Part shown: positions 8,812 through 17,805 of the stretch, piece by piece
Layout: each line of letters starts with the position of its first letter
How positions within the stretch are numbered: position 1 is the first letter of the stretch
Assembly (NCBI RefSeq): GCF_017641085.1
Contig: NZ_JAEPPI010000003.1
Span: 423,233-487,232, forward strand
Length of the DNA: 64,000 nt
From: Gracilimonas sp.
Lineage (GTDB): Bacteria; Bacteroidota; Rhodothermia; Balneolales; Balneolaceae
Reading direction: 5' to 3'
Translations under genes and position numbers: made by a program
The notes under the pieces: model-generated
Databases searched by the model: none
Told to the model about the DNA's origin: nothing
What the model saw: the letters and a program-made list of their open reading frames with translations, nothing else

Positions 8812-10140
8812 TTAGTCCATGATTTTGCGGAGGAAAGCCGGCTGGTCGGTGTCATCCTTGCGGATGCGTTCCGTGCGGCTCTGGAATGGCGCGATGTTAT
8901 CCTGCGCCTCACTTTTTTGCTCCTCTTCTTCAGGGACCTCAATGCTGTCTTCTTGCTTGCGCACGTTTAAATCGCGGCGCAGGTAAGACGGAGTGTCTAA
9001 TTTTTTAAGGTTGTTTTCACCCTTGTAATAATCACCGGTACCACGCTGAAAGCGGTTAGGCACATCGGGTTTCTTGCTGCTGGTTTGCATGTTAGCCTGT
9101 GCATTTTCAGCTGCTTTGTTCAGCGAGCCTTTATCATTGCCGGCTACTTTAGCAGTGGTTCGGTCTTCGGCTAGATCAAAACCGGTGGCAATAACGGTCA
9201 CACGGATGTCTTCGCCAAAGTTCTCATCCAGTACCGTACCCAGGATGATTTCGGCATTTTCACCGGCTTCATCATGGATGATGTTGGTAGCCGTGGTGGT
9301 TTCGCGCATTCCAAGGTTGGAACCGGCGGAAATATTCACCAACACGTTGCGGGCTCCGCGAATGCTTACTCCGTCCAACAGCGGAGAGTTAATAGCAGCA
9401 CGAGCGGCTTTCTCGGCACGGTCGGCACCTTCAGCTGTTGCTGATCCCATAATGGCAGCTCCACCGTCGCTCATGGTTGTGCGAACGTCGGCAAAGTCAA
9501 GGTTAATCAGACCCGGCATCAGGATAAGATCACTGATACCCCGCGTTGCGTTGTAGAGAACCTCATTTGCCATTGCGAATGCATCCATAAGAGATGTGTT
9601 TTCGTCGGCGATATCGAGTAGTCGCTCATTCGGAATCACTATTACCGTATCGCAATTTTTCTTCAGTTCGGTGATGCCTTCCAAGGCATATTTTTTCCGA
9701 ACTTTACCCTCACATTCAAAAGGGGTGGTTACAATACCCACGGTAAGTATGCCACGGCGCTTGGCGATTCCGGCAACCACGGGAGCTCCCCCGGTTCCGG
9801 TTCCACCGCCCATTCCGGCCGTTACAAATACCATGTCGGCATTTTCGATAGATTCTTCGATTTCATGGCGGTTTTCTTCTACCGCTTCACGTCCGATTTC
9901 GGGACGTGCTCCGGCTCCAAGCCCATTGGTAAGTGCCGAGCCTACCTGAACCTTGATATCTGCCATGCTGTTCTTCAGGGCCTGTGCGTCGGTGTTCAGA
10001 GCGATATACTCCACACTTTCAAGGCCCATGTTTATCATATTGTTTATGGCGTTACCGCCACCGCCGCCAACGCCGATCACTTTGATCTTGGCGTTTTCCT
10101 GGCTCTGTTCGTCAAAAAAGAAACGTGAATTGTTAGCCAT
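8812..10140 (-). CDS. ftsZ: Cell division protein FtsZ
   Basis: FtsZ is the tubulin-like GTPase that forms the cytokinetic Z ring. The 442-residue protein has the tubulin signature GGGTGTG at 111-117, an N-terminal VIGVGGGGGNAINNM nucleotide-binding segment and the T7-loop residues NLDFAD at 213-218 that complete the GTPase site of the next subunit. After the globular core (to about residue 320) there is a long charged linker and a C-terminal tail DQPAFLRKIMD, which resembles the conserved peptide that binds FtsA. It is the last gene of the dcw operon and is followed by a strong terminator. Its gap from ftsA, 257 bp, is unusually long and holds a repeat. Confidence 0.98.
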   Translation of the reverse strand: MANNSRFFFDEQSQENAKIKVIGVGGGGGNAINNMINMGLESVEYIALNTDAQALKNSMADIKVQVGSALTNGLGAGARPEIGREAVEENRHEIEESIENADMVFVTAGMGGGTGTGGAPVVAGIAKRRGILTVGIVTTPFECEGKVRKKYALEGITELKKNCDTVIVIPNERLLDIADENTSLMDAFAMANEVLYNATRGISDLILMPGLINLDFADVRTTMSDGGAAIMGSATAEGADRAEKAARAAINSPLLDGVSIRGARNVLVNISAGSNLGMRETTTATNIIHDEAGENAEIILGTVLDENFGEDIRVTVIATGFDLAEDRTTAKVAGNDKGSLNKAAENAQANMQTSSKKPDVPNRFQRGTGDYYKGENNLKKLDTPSYLRRDLNVRKQEDSIEVPEEEEQKSEAQDNIAPFQSRTERIRKDDTDQPAFLRKIMD

Positions 10141-10214
10141 TGTTAACTCCTATTTGAGTTGTTGTATTTTACTGGATTGTTATTATTGTAGATGATTGCT
10201 GCAGGAAACGAGTC

Positions 10215-10347
10215 GTCATTGCGAGAAATGAGCTTTGCGAATGCCGAAGCAATCTCCTTGACCCACTTGGGGATTTTTTAAAGGGAGATTGCGTCGTCGC
10301 AAGGCTTTCAAGCCTAACTTTATACAGAGTTGGCTCCTCGCAATGAC
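10215..10347. repeat. GTCATTGCGAG-type palindromic intergenic repeat inside the dcw operon
   Basis: Outer inverted arms GTCATTGCGAG (10215-10225) and CTCGCAATGAC (10337-10347) enclose inner arms GCAATCTCC (10249-10257) and GGAGATTGC (10284-10292). This resembles the widely dispersed CATTGCGAG...GCAATCTC repeats seen in intergenic regions of many bacterial genomes. It has no coding capacity that I would credit. Transcription of ftsZ from upstream promoters must pass through this strongly folding RNA, so it may affect the ftsA to ftsZ ratio or mRNA processing; that is inference. Confidence 0.85.
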
Positions 10348-10397
10348 AATCTTTATTTACTTCTGTTTCCATAGCGCTTTGATTGCTGATTTTACTT

Positions 10398-11657
10398 CTA
10401 AAGCTCTTTGAACCAACTTTTCATGCGGTCGGTGATTTTCTGCATCACTTGTTCCACGTTGGTTCCTTTCGATGATGATGGCATCATCGTTTGATTGTTC
10501 GCAGTACCTGAACGAAGAGCGTGCATCACCAATCCTACACCGGTGGCGTAAATCGGGCTGTTTACTTCTTCCTTCAGTCCACCTGTGATACCTAATGGGA
10601 TTCCCACTTTGGCATCCAGTCCTAATATTTCGTTTGCAAGGGGACATACATTCTTCACAAGCGATCCGCCGCCGGTAATAACGACGCCGGCACTCATCGA
10701 GTCAGCATATCCGCTGCGCTTAATTTCAATTCCCACGATTTCCAGGATCTCTTCCATCCGAGCCTGAACAATCTTGGCGAGAATACTCTTTGTGATTTCC
10801 TTTGGAGGACGTCCCGCAATGCCGGGTACCGTTATGACTTCATCCTCTTCGATCAGATCAGCATAACTTTCGCCGTGCTTGCGTTTCAGGGTTTCGGCCT
10901 GATCGTCAAGCACGCTGAGCCCGAGACGAATGTCGTCGGTTACTTTTTGTCCGGCGATGGCAATTACGGCCGTATGGCGGATCGTGTTATCCTGGAAGAT
11001 GGCCACGTCGGTAGTTCCTCCTCCGATATCCACCAGCACCACACCGGCTTCTTTTTCCTCTTCGTCCAACACGGAGTAGGAGGAAGCCAGGGGTTCTAAA
11101 ATGATGTCGGCAACCTGGTATCCGGCGCGTTCCACACAGCGATAAATGTTTTTGGCCGCAGATACCAGTCCGGTTATGATGTGAACTTCGGCTTCCATAC
11201 GCATACCGCTCATTCCTACCGGATCACTGATTCCATCCTGCCCGTCCACTACAAACTCCTGTGGAATTACGTGCAGAATCTGCTGGTCAGTCGGAAGCAT
11301 GATGCGCTGGCAGTCTTCAAGAAGGCGCTCTACATCTTTAGCTGTAATTTCGTTGTCTTTGTTGTTGATGGTGATTACGCCTTTGCTGCGCATACTGCGG
11401 ATATGATCGCCGGCAATACCCACATTCACCGAGTTTACCTGTATACCGGAAGCCAGTTCTGCCTGGGCAATGGCATCTTTGATGGCATTTACGGTTTTAT
11501 CGATGTTCACCACCACGCCACGGTTCAGGCCATCACTTTGAGCTTTGCCCACCCCGAGGATGTGAATCCGTTCTTGTTCATCGATTGAAGCTACGATTGC
11601 GCAAATTTTGGTGGTCCCGATATCGAGACCTACCATGATGTTTTCATGTTCTTCCAT
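10398..11657 (-). CDS. ftsA: Cell division protein FtsA
   Basis: FtsA is the actin-like ATPase that tethers FtsZ filaments to the membrane and recruits later division proteins. The 419-residue product shows the actin-family phosphate 1 motif IMVGLDIGTTKICAIVA at the start, the SHS2-like insertion region and GVVLVDIGGGTTDVAIF for the phosphate 2 loop. It also has GVVITGGGSLV for the adenosine site and a C-terminal amphipathic segment (DRMKSWFKEL) fitting the membrane-targeting helix. It overlaps the small upstream ORF by 14 bp. A second in-frame ATG 7 codons in is an alternative start. Confidence 0.97.
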   Translation of the reverse strand: MEEHENIMVGLDIGTTKICAIVASIDEQERIHILGVGKAQSDGLNRGVVVNIDKTVNAIKDAIAQAELASGIQVNSVNVGIAGDHIRSMRSKGVITINNKDNEITAKDVERLLEDCQRIMLPTDQQILHVIPQEFVVDGQDGISDPVGMSGMRMEAEVHIITGLVSAAKNIYRCVERAGYQVADIILEPLASSYSVLDEEEKEAGVVLVDIGGGTTDVAIFQDNTIRHTAVIAIAGQKVTDDIRLGLSVLDDQAETLKRKHGESYADLIEEDEVITVPGIAGRPPKEITKSILAKIVQARMEEILEIVGIEIKRSGYADSMSAGVVITGGGSLVKNVCPLANEILGLDAKVGIPLGITGGLKEEVNSPIYATGVGLVMHALRSGTANNQTMMPSSSKGTNVEQVMQKITDRMKSWFKEL

Positions 11658-11949
11658 GACGATCCGCTGTGTTTTTGTTGATTGCTAATTTTCTTTTCTG
11701 GGTTGATGGCGAAGCCAAGTCAGAGTAAAAGTCTGAGACAGAATCTTTCTTCCGTAATCCTTTGTCCGGTTCCGTTAGCAGAGTATTCAAAAGACTCCCT
11801 GCCTGCTTTATCCGTTCCGCCCGCTCTGCTTGTTCCGTTCTTCCACCTCGTTCCGTATGCTCTGCGTCGGAACGATTAGACGATTCTTCTTTCAGCATAG
11901 AATATCCCTGAACATCGGCGAACGATATGTGATTGAAATCAAATTTCAC
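11644..11949 (-). CDS. Small uncharacterised charged protein between ftsQ and ftsA
   Basis: I do not recognise this 101-residue frame. It begins with GTG at 11949, 11 bp inside the end of ftsQ, preceded by a possible ribosome-binding site (AGGTGGTGA), and ends 14 bp inside ftsA. It therefore fills the 281 bp otherwise empty between these genes, as expected for translational coupling. The middle is a low-complexity Glu/Arg/Ala/Gln stretch (about residues 30-50, HTERGGRTEQAERAERIKQ) likely to be helical, and there is no signal peptide or membrane segment. Against it: the skewed composition could arise from a spacer that happens to be open. Treat as a plausible but unproven gene. Confidence 0.45.
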   Translation of the reverse strand: MKFDFNHISFADVQGYSMLKEESSNRSDAEHTERGGRTEQAERAERIKQAGSLLNTLLTEPDKGLRKKDSVSDFYSDLASPSTQKRKLAINKNTADRHGRT

Positions 11950-12667
11950 GGGTCACCACCTGATTTGTAAACCGGAGATCAACTTGTCGCATCGATTGAA
12001 TGCCTTTCACCTTAATTACATCCGTATAAAAGGCTTTCCAGTTCTCCAGTTTGGTTTGAAAGTCATTTCGGCCAAACAGCAGCTTCACTCCATTTTCATG
12101 ACTTAAAGCTACCACGCCGTCGGTTTCATCATATACCACTTCGCTGATGGTAGTCCATCCAAAGCCATCTATTTTGGCTCGCATCAAAAAATCTCGTACC
12201 TGTGCAAAGTCTTCTGTCTTGATTGTATCACCAGATGTTGTGCTGTATCCATACAAAAGCGGAACATCCTGCGTTTTTCCATCCAGTATGGGTAAACGTA
12301 CGCCCTCGGCATCCACATACATTCGGTCGGATCCATTCACCAATAGGGCAATGGGCTGTCGTTCTGCTACAGTGAGCCGCAAATCACCGCTTGGTTCGAT
12401 ATAGGGTTTCACCGATCGTACGTAATCCAATTTTTCTACCCGCTGAACAACTACATCCAGGTTCAAACTGTCCGGCTTAATGCCCATTGGAATATCCGCA
12501 GCTTGCTTCACCTGCTCATAGCCGGTGTAGTACAAGCTGTTTACCTGCACATCCTGCACGGTCACATTCCTGTTCCAGTAGAGCGCAGCAAGCACAGCAA
12601 TTCCCGTTACCATCAATACGGTGGTAATCCAGGGGAGCAGGCTTTTATTTGATCCTTGGTTGCTCAA
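11939..12667 (-). CDS. ftsQ: Cell division protein FtsQ
   Basis: FtsQ is the bitopic divisome scaffold that holds FtsB/FtsL. This 242-residue protein has one transmembrane helix (about 13-30, ITTVLMVTGIAVLAALYW) after a short cytoplasmic tail, then a POTRA-like domain (VQDVQVNSLYYTGYEQVKQAADIP) and a beta domain containing VAERQPIALLV and MYVDAEGVRLP. Similarity is weak, as is normal for FtsQ in this group, but position between murC and ftsA, topology and length all fit. It starts one base after the murC stop. Confidence 0.92.
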   Translation of the reverse strand: MSNQGSNKSLLPWITTVLMVTGIAVLAALYWNRNVTVQDVQVNSLYYTGYEQVKQAADIPMGIKPDSLNLDVVVQRVEKLDYVRSVKPYIEPSGDLRLTVAERQPIALLVNGSDRMYVDAEGVRLPILDGKTQDVPLLYGYSTTSGDTIKTEDFAQVRDFLMRAKIDGFGWTTISEVVYDETDGVVALSHENGVKLLFGRNDFQTKLENWKAFYTDVIKVKGIQSMRQVDLRFTNQVVTREI

Positions 12668-14095
12668 CTACTTGGCTTTTGGTTTGAATTTCCCTGATTT
12701 CAATGCTTCCACGAACTCTTCGCCAAAGCGATAAATATCTCCGGCACCCATCGTGATGATGATGTCGCCGGGTTCTGCAATTTCTTTCAGAGTTTTGGTG
12801 ACGTCCTCTTTATTCTCGACGTACATTACATTCTTGTGGCCATACTGTTCAGCGGTATCCGCAATCAATTTCCCGGTTACACCTTCAATAGGCTGTTCGC
12901 GGGAGGGATACACATCGGTCACAATCAGCATCTCCGCATCAAAAAACGAGAGTCCAAATTCCTTGTATAAATCCTGGGTACGTGAGTACAAGTGCGGCTG
13001 AAAAACAGCAACTACCCGGCGATCGGGCCAGCCTTTGTTTGCCGCCTGTAAGGTCGCATGAACTTCGGTCGGGTGATGAGCATAATCATCAATCACCATA
13101 CAGCCGTTATCATACTTCAGTTGGAAGCGACGGAATACACCTTCATATCGCTCCAATCCTTTCTTAATCAGCTTAAAATCAATATCGAGCTCTAAACCTG
13201 TTGCGATAGCAGCAAGGGCATTTTTCACATTATGCTCGCCGGGAGCTTTCAGTGTGACCACTCCAAGTTTATCATCTTCCCAGATCACAGAAAACGTACT
13301 GGTAAAAGCATCAGAACGAATATCGGTGGCACGAAGCTGAGCTTGGGGTGTTAGCCCATAGGTGATCACCCGCTTCTCTAATTCCGGCAAAATGCTTCGG
13401 ACGTTAGGATCATCCAAACAGACGATAACCGCTCCGTAAAAGGGCACCTTGTTGGCGTAATCGATGAACGCCTGTTTCACATCTTCAAGATCATCGTAGA
13501 TGTCAAGGTGTTCGGCTTCAATATTCGTGATAATGGCCAGAGAAGGAGAGAGGCGTAGGAAGGTGCGGTCAAACTCATCAGCCTCCACGACAATCAAATC
13601 TCCTTTACCTACCACAGCGTTGGTTTTGTCGAAACTGTGTACTTTGCCGCCTACAATAATGGTCGGGTCGTAATTTCCATCCTGGGTTACATGGCCCACC
13701 ATAGTGGTGGTTGTAGTTTTGCCATGGGTGCCGGCTACGCCAATACCGAACTTCATTTTCATTAGCTCGGCCAGCATTTCTGCTCGTTTGATGGTCGGGA
13801 TACGCTCTTCAATAGCCGCTTTGGTTTCTACATTCTCATCGGCTTTAACGGCACTGGTGTAAACAACCACGTCAGCCCCTTCAATATATTCAGCCTTATG
13901 ACCTTTGTGAACCGTAGCGCCGAGTTCCTGCAGGCGCTTGGTGGTCTCGGTTACCGCACCGTCCGAGCCGGTTACTTTATATCCGCGCTGCAACAATATT
14001 TCGGCCATCCCGCTCATACCAATGCCACCTATACCCACCATGTGGATATGTTTTGTGCGGCCAAATACGGGTTGTGTTTCGATGCGTTTTTCCAC
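12668..14095 (-). CDS. murC: UDP-N-acetylmuramate--L-alanine ligase MurC
   Basis: MurC adds L-alanine to UDP-MurNAc in the cytoplasm, the first amino acid ligation of peptidoglycan synthesis. The 475-residue protein starts with a nucleotide-sugar-binding GIGGIGMSGMAEIL segment (21-34), has the ATP-binding GTHGKTTT at 122-129, VVEADEFDRTFL and the ligase C-domain signature DDYAHHPTEV. Length is typical. It lies 10 bp after murG and abuts ftsQ without a gap, consistent with one operon. No ddl gene intervenes, unlike the proteobacterial cluster. Confidence 0.98.
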   Translation of the reverse strand: MEKRIETQPVFGRTKHIHMVGIGGIGMSGMAEILLQRGYKVTGSDGAVTETTKRLQELGATVHKGHKAEYIEGADVVVYTSAVKADENVETKAAIEERIPTIKRAEMLAELMKMKFGIGVAGTHGKTTTTTMVGHVTQDGNYDPTIIVGGKVHSFDKTNAVVGKGDLIVVEADEFDRTFLRLSPSLAIITNIEAEHLDIYDDLEDVKQAFIDYANKVPFYGAVIVCLDDPNVRSILPELEKRVITYGLTPQAQLRATDIRSDAFTSTFSVIWEDDKLGVVTLKAPGEHNVKNALAAIATGLELDIDFKLIKKGLERYEGVFRRFQLKYDNGCMVIDDYAHHPTEVHATLQAANKGWPDRRVVAVFQPHLYSRTQDLYKEFGLSFFDAEMLIVTDVYPSREQPIEGVTGKLIADTAEQYGHKNVMYVENKEDVTKTLKEIAEPGDIIITMGAGDIYRFGEEFVEALKSGKFKPKAK

Positions 14096-14105
14096 TACTG
14101 CGTTC

Positions 14106-15215
14106 TTATAACTTCGATTTTGCGATTTCTAATATTTCCTTGGCAATCAGCTTGGCGGCATCGGGTTTTGCTAAATTCAATGCAGCCTGATTCATGCGTT
14201 TCAGGTTTTCCTGATCAAAGATTAATTGCTCCACCAGTTCTGTCATGGTCTCTTTCATAGCAGTATCCTCCAACAGTTTAGATGCACCTGCATCCACCAT
14301 TGCTTTAGCGTTTTGTGTCTGGTGATCTCCTGCAACATTAGGAGAGGGGACCAATACACTTGGTTTTCCCGTTAGCATTAACTCCGAGCAGGAACTTGCA
14401 CCCGCACGGCTTATTACCAAATCTGCAGCTGCGTACGCTTCCGCCATATTATCGAGGAAGGCCGTGAGCCGCAGGTTTTCTAATTTCTTTTCGTTGATTT
14501 CGGTAGAGAGCTCGTCATAATACCGGGCTCCGCATTGCCAGATAACCTGTAATCCGGCTTTGTCATGAAGGTGCTCGATATTGGCTTTCATCGCCTCGTT
14601 AATGGTTCTAGCTCCACCACTTCCACCCATAACCAATAACACCGGCTTGCTCTCATCAAACCCAAAAGACTGTAATGCTTTTGATCTGTCAGCTCCGGTT
14701 AAAGTGGCACGGGTTGGGTTTCCAGTAATCTCCGTTTTATCCTCGGGGAGATATCGATCCGCCTCTTTAAAGGCCGTAAATATCTTAGTTGCGAATTTGG
14801 CCAGCAGCCGGTTAGTGACTCCGGGAAAGCTGTTCTGCTCCTGAATCACAATCGAAATACCTTTTTTGCCGGCTACCCATCCAACCGGACCGGCTACATA
14901 TCCTCCACAGGAAACCACAACATGTGGTTTATAGCCCGATAAAATTCTCATGCTTTGCACCAGGCTGGTCATCAGCTTCACCGGGAATAGTAAATTTTTC
15001 AGGGTGAACCGGCGGTGGAAACCACTGATCCATACATTTCTGATATCGTACCCTGCTTTGGGAACAGCCTGCCATTCCATATGGTCCCTGGTTCCCACAA
15101 ACAGGATTTCCGTTTCAGCTTGCTCTTTCTTCAGGGCATCTGCAATAGCAATAGCCGGATATACATGTCCGCCTGTTCCGCCGGCTGCCAATAAAATGCG
15201 GGGATTCTTATCCAT
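14106..15215 (-). CDS. murG: UDP-GlcNAc:undecaprenyl-PP-MurNAc-pentapeptide transferase MurG
   Basis: MurG is the peripheral membrane GT28 glycosyltransferase that converts lipid I to lipid II. The 369-residue product begins with the glycine-rich loop LLAAGGTGGHVYPAIAIAD and contains a second G-loop PVLLVMGGSGGARTINE. The donor-site signature follows (AADLVISRAGASSCSELMLTGKPSVLVPSP, GDHQTQNA). Its start overlaps the end of ftsW by 8 bp. Confidence 0.97.
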   Translation of the reverse strand: MDKNPRILLAAGGTGGHVYPAIAIADALKKEQAETEILFVGTRDHMEWQAVPKAGYDIRNVWISGFHRRFTLKNLLFPVKLMTSLVQSMRILSGYKPHVVVSCGGYVAGPVGWVAGKKGISIVIQEQNSFPGVTNRLLAKFATKIFTAFKEADRYLPEDKTEITGNPTRATLTGADRSKALQSFGFDESKPVLLVMGGSGGARTINEAMKANIEHLHDKAGLQVIWQCGARYYDELSTEINEKKLENLRLTAFLDNMAEAYAAADLVISRAGASSCSELMLTGKPSVLVPSPNVAGDHQTQNAKAMVDAGASKLLEDTAMKETMTELVEQLIFDQENLKRMNQAALNLAKPDAAKLIAKEILEIAKSKL

Positions 15216-16416
15216 AGAATAAGGTCCTCCGGTCCCGGTTATGTTTCGAGATATTGAGGAGGATTCCTACCATCAGGCCGGCAAAAAGCATGCTGGTTCC
15301 GCCATAGCTTACAAAAGGCATGGGAAGTCCCGTTACCGGAAGGATGCCACTTGCTACCCCGGCGTTTACGAATCCATAAAAAACGATAGTCAGCGTACAG
15401 GCCACAGCCAATAATGATCCCAGATGGTCTTCCGCATTCCGGGCGATAAATACGATGCCCCGGAATAAAATCAGTGTGAAAATGAAAATGAGTGACATCG
15501 CACCGATCAGTCCATATTCCTCGGCGATAATCGCAAAAATAAAATCGTTGTATGGGGCAGGGAGGAAGTCGCGTTGTGAGCTTTTCCCAATACCAACGCC
15601 CATAAGTTCACCTTTGGCAATGGCGATATGAGCCTGTTGTGCCTGGTATCCGCTACCTTGTATGATGTGCTCGCTTGGAATCTCTTTAATCTGGTTCAGG
15701 TACTGTTCAATTCTATCCTGTCGGTTTGTGGATTGGCCAAGCAGTAAGGCTCCACCCAAAATCCCAATGGCAACCAGGGAGCCCAGTTGAATTACGCTTA
15801 CTCTGCCTACAAACATAATGACCAGGCAAATTCCCATCAGGATGGCTGCACTACTGAAATCTTCGATACCAATAAGCCCGCAGGTCAGAATCACCCAAAA
15901 CATGATGGGGAGGAAGGTCTTTTTGAAATCCTTGATGTATTCCTGCTTCTCACTTAGCAGCACACAAACGTGAATCATCAGGGCCACGGTGGCAACCATC
16001 GATGGCTGGAAAGAAAATCCGCCTACATTTAGCCAGCGCTTGGCGCCAAACTGTTCGGTTCCAAATGCAAGCACAGCCAGTAAAAGAAGTAAACTTATAA
16101 CCATACCGACCCGGCTGAATTTGGCAATGGTGTGATAATTCATCTTTGAGGCAATCAGCATTACAAAGAATGCGATCCCAAGCTTCACCAGGTGGCCAAC
16201 AATCAATGTTCCGGCCGTGGTAGATTTGGTTTCCGCAAAAAATGCGATAGACGAATACACCGCCAGCATCCCGAACGTCATCAGGATCACAACCGACATC
16301 AACAGGTACCGATCGCTGCCTTGCTTGCGCGTATCGATATCCTCAGCAGAAGTGCCGATGATGTTGGAAATATTGCTATGTGGACTCGTGTATATCATAT
16401 TTGATTTAAGTGACAA
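15208..16416 (-). CDS. ftsW: Peptidoglycan glycosyltransferase FtsW
   Basis: FtsW is the SEDS-family polytopic glycosyltransferase that polymerises septal peptidoglycan with its partner FtsI. The 402-residue protein has a cytoplasmic N-terminal tail of about 35 residues, about ten hydrophobic segments, the SEDS features GAKRWLNVGGFSFQPS and DFIFAIIAEEYGLIGA, and VTGLPMPFVSYGGTSML near the end. Neighbours murD upstream and murG downstream support FtsW rather than RodA. Confidence 0.96.
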   Translation of the reverse strand: MSLKSNMIYTSPHSNISNIIGTSAEDIDTRKQGSDRYLLMSVVILMTFGMLAVYSSIAFFAETKSTTAGTLIVGHLVKLGIAFFVMLIASKMNYHTIAKFSRVGMVISLLLLLAVLAFGTEQFGAKRWLNVGGFSFQPSMVATVALMIHVCVLLSEKQEYIKDFKKTFLPIMFWVILTCGLIGIEDFSSAAILMGICLVIMFVGRVSVIQLGSLVAIGILGGALLLGQSTNRQDRIEQYLNQIKEIPSEHIIQGSGYQAQQAHIAIAKGELMGVGIGKSSQRDFLPAPYNDFIFAIIAEEYGLIGAMSLIFIFTLILFRGIVFIARNAEDHLGSLLAVACTLTIVFYGFVNAGVASGILPVTGLPMPFVSYGGTSMLFAGLMVGILLNISKHNRDRRTLFYG

Positions 16417-16449
16417 AGTTCTTCAGTGACAGAGTTACTTTGCATCCAT

Positions 16450-17805
16450 TCACAATTTGTTTACTTCTTCTTTGAAAATTTTACCGCGGTGTTCGTAGCT
16501 GTCAAACATATCAAAAGAGGCGCAGGCCGGACTTAAAAGCACGACTTCACCCCGTTTGGCTACTTTCTTTGCAGCCCTTACAGCACCGCCCATGGTTTCA
16601 ACCCGAACAAAGTTGGGAGCTACTTTCCCAAGCTGTTCCTCAACCCGGTCTTTGGATTCCCCAATTGCAATGATGGTGTGAACCTTTTCGCGGATTTGAG
16701 CTTCCAGCTCGCTATAGTCATTTCCTTTGTCGCGACCGCCTAAAATCAGTGTAACCGGAACGTGAAAACTGTCTAATGCAAACCAAACCGCATTTACATT
16801 AGTCGCTTTACTATCATTTATATACTTCACGCCATCAACTTCGCGGGCCAGTTCCAGGCGATGCTCCACACCGGTGAAGCTTTTCAGGCTCTCGCGTATC
16901 GCCTCATTTTTAATTTCAGCCGCACGAGCTGCCAATGCGGTGGCAAGTCCATTACTTAAATTGTGCTTGCCACGTAGTCCTATTTCTTCTACTGACATAA
17001 GGGATTCTTCTTTGTTGTTGAATTTGAAGATGATTTGATTGTCGCGAACAAAGGCTCCTTCAGGTACTTCCCGTTTGTTGGAGAACGCCCATAATTGTGG
17101 AGCCGATTGTTTTTGCTTTAGCTGTTCAACATGTTTTTGGATGATGGGGTCATCGTAATTGAAGATGAACCGGTCATCCCCCGTCTGATTTTCTGTAATT
17201 CTGAATTTTGCAGCAGCATAGGCCTCAAGGCTGTGCTGGTAGCGGTTCAGGTGATCAGGGGTGATGTTTAGAATCAAGCTCACCGCCGGTTTAAAATCTT
17301 TAATATGATCGAGCTGAAAGCTGCTCACTTCCAGAAGGAAATCACCTTTATTCCTGTCAATTTCATCTGAAAAGGCCAAACCGATGTTTCCGGCGAGGGC
17401 GTGTTTCCGCTTGGCGGTCTTCCATACATGATCAAGCCAGTTAGCAACTGTCGTTTTTCCATTACTTCCGGTTACGGCAATGATGTTTTGATCAGTGAAC
17501 CACCCGGCAACTTCAATTTCAGAAAACACGTCCTTGCCATCATTCAGGTAATACTGAACAATTGGAGCTTCAGTAGGCACGCCCGGACTTACAACGGCAA
17601 AATCACCTTGCTTTGCTTTGTCCGTGTGTCCGTTTTCTTCAAAAGGAATTCCCGCCGACTCCAACTTCTTCTTCGCATCTTCAGAGATAGCCCCGTAATC
17701 AGACACAAAAATATCCGCTCCCTTTTTATGAAGGAGGAGAGCAGCTGCCATACCACTTCGGGCAGCACCAATCACAACGATATGTTGGTCTTTAACTTCT
17801 CTCAT
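16450..17805 (-). CDS. murD: UDP-N-acetylmuramoylalanine--D-glutamate ligase MurD
   Basis: MurD adds D-glutamate to UDP-MurNAc-L-Ala. The 451-residue product has the N-terminal dinucleotide-like fold VVIGAARSGMAAALLL, ATP-binding GSNGKTT at 113-119, LEVSSFQL, and the C-terminal GVEHRLE and NDSKATN motifs. It overlaps mraY by 4 bp, the usual coupling in this operon. Confidence 0.98.
   Translation of the reverse strand: MREVKDQHIVVIGAARSGMAAALLLHKKGADIFVSDYGAISEDAKKKLESAGIPFEENGHTDKAKQGDFAVVSPGVPTEAPIVQYYLNDGKDVFSEIEVAGWFTDQNIIAVTGSNGKTTVANWLDHVWKTAKRKHALAGNIGLAFSDEIDRNKGDFLLEVSSFQLDHIKDFKPAVSLILNITPDHLNRYQHSLEAYAAAKFRITENQTGDDRFIFNYDDPIIQKHVEQLKQKQSAPQLWAFSNKREVPEGAFVRDNQIIFKFNNKEESLMSVEEIGLRGKHNLSNGLATALAARAAEIKNEAIRESLKSFTGVEHRLELAREVDGVKYINDSKATNVNAVWFALDSFHVPVTLILGGRDKGNDYSELEAQIREKVHTIIAIGESKDRVEEQLGKVAPNFVRVETMGGAVRAAKKVAKRGEVVLLSPACASFDMFDSYEHRGKIFKEEVNKL

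Noticed and set aside
10169..10372. Minus-strand frame in the ftsA-ftsZ gap
   Set aside because: It is wholly made of the GTCATTGCGAG-type palindromic repeat; its residues reflect the repeat, not a protein.
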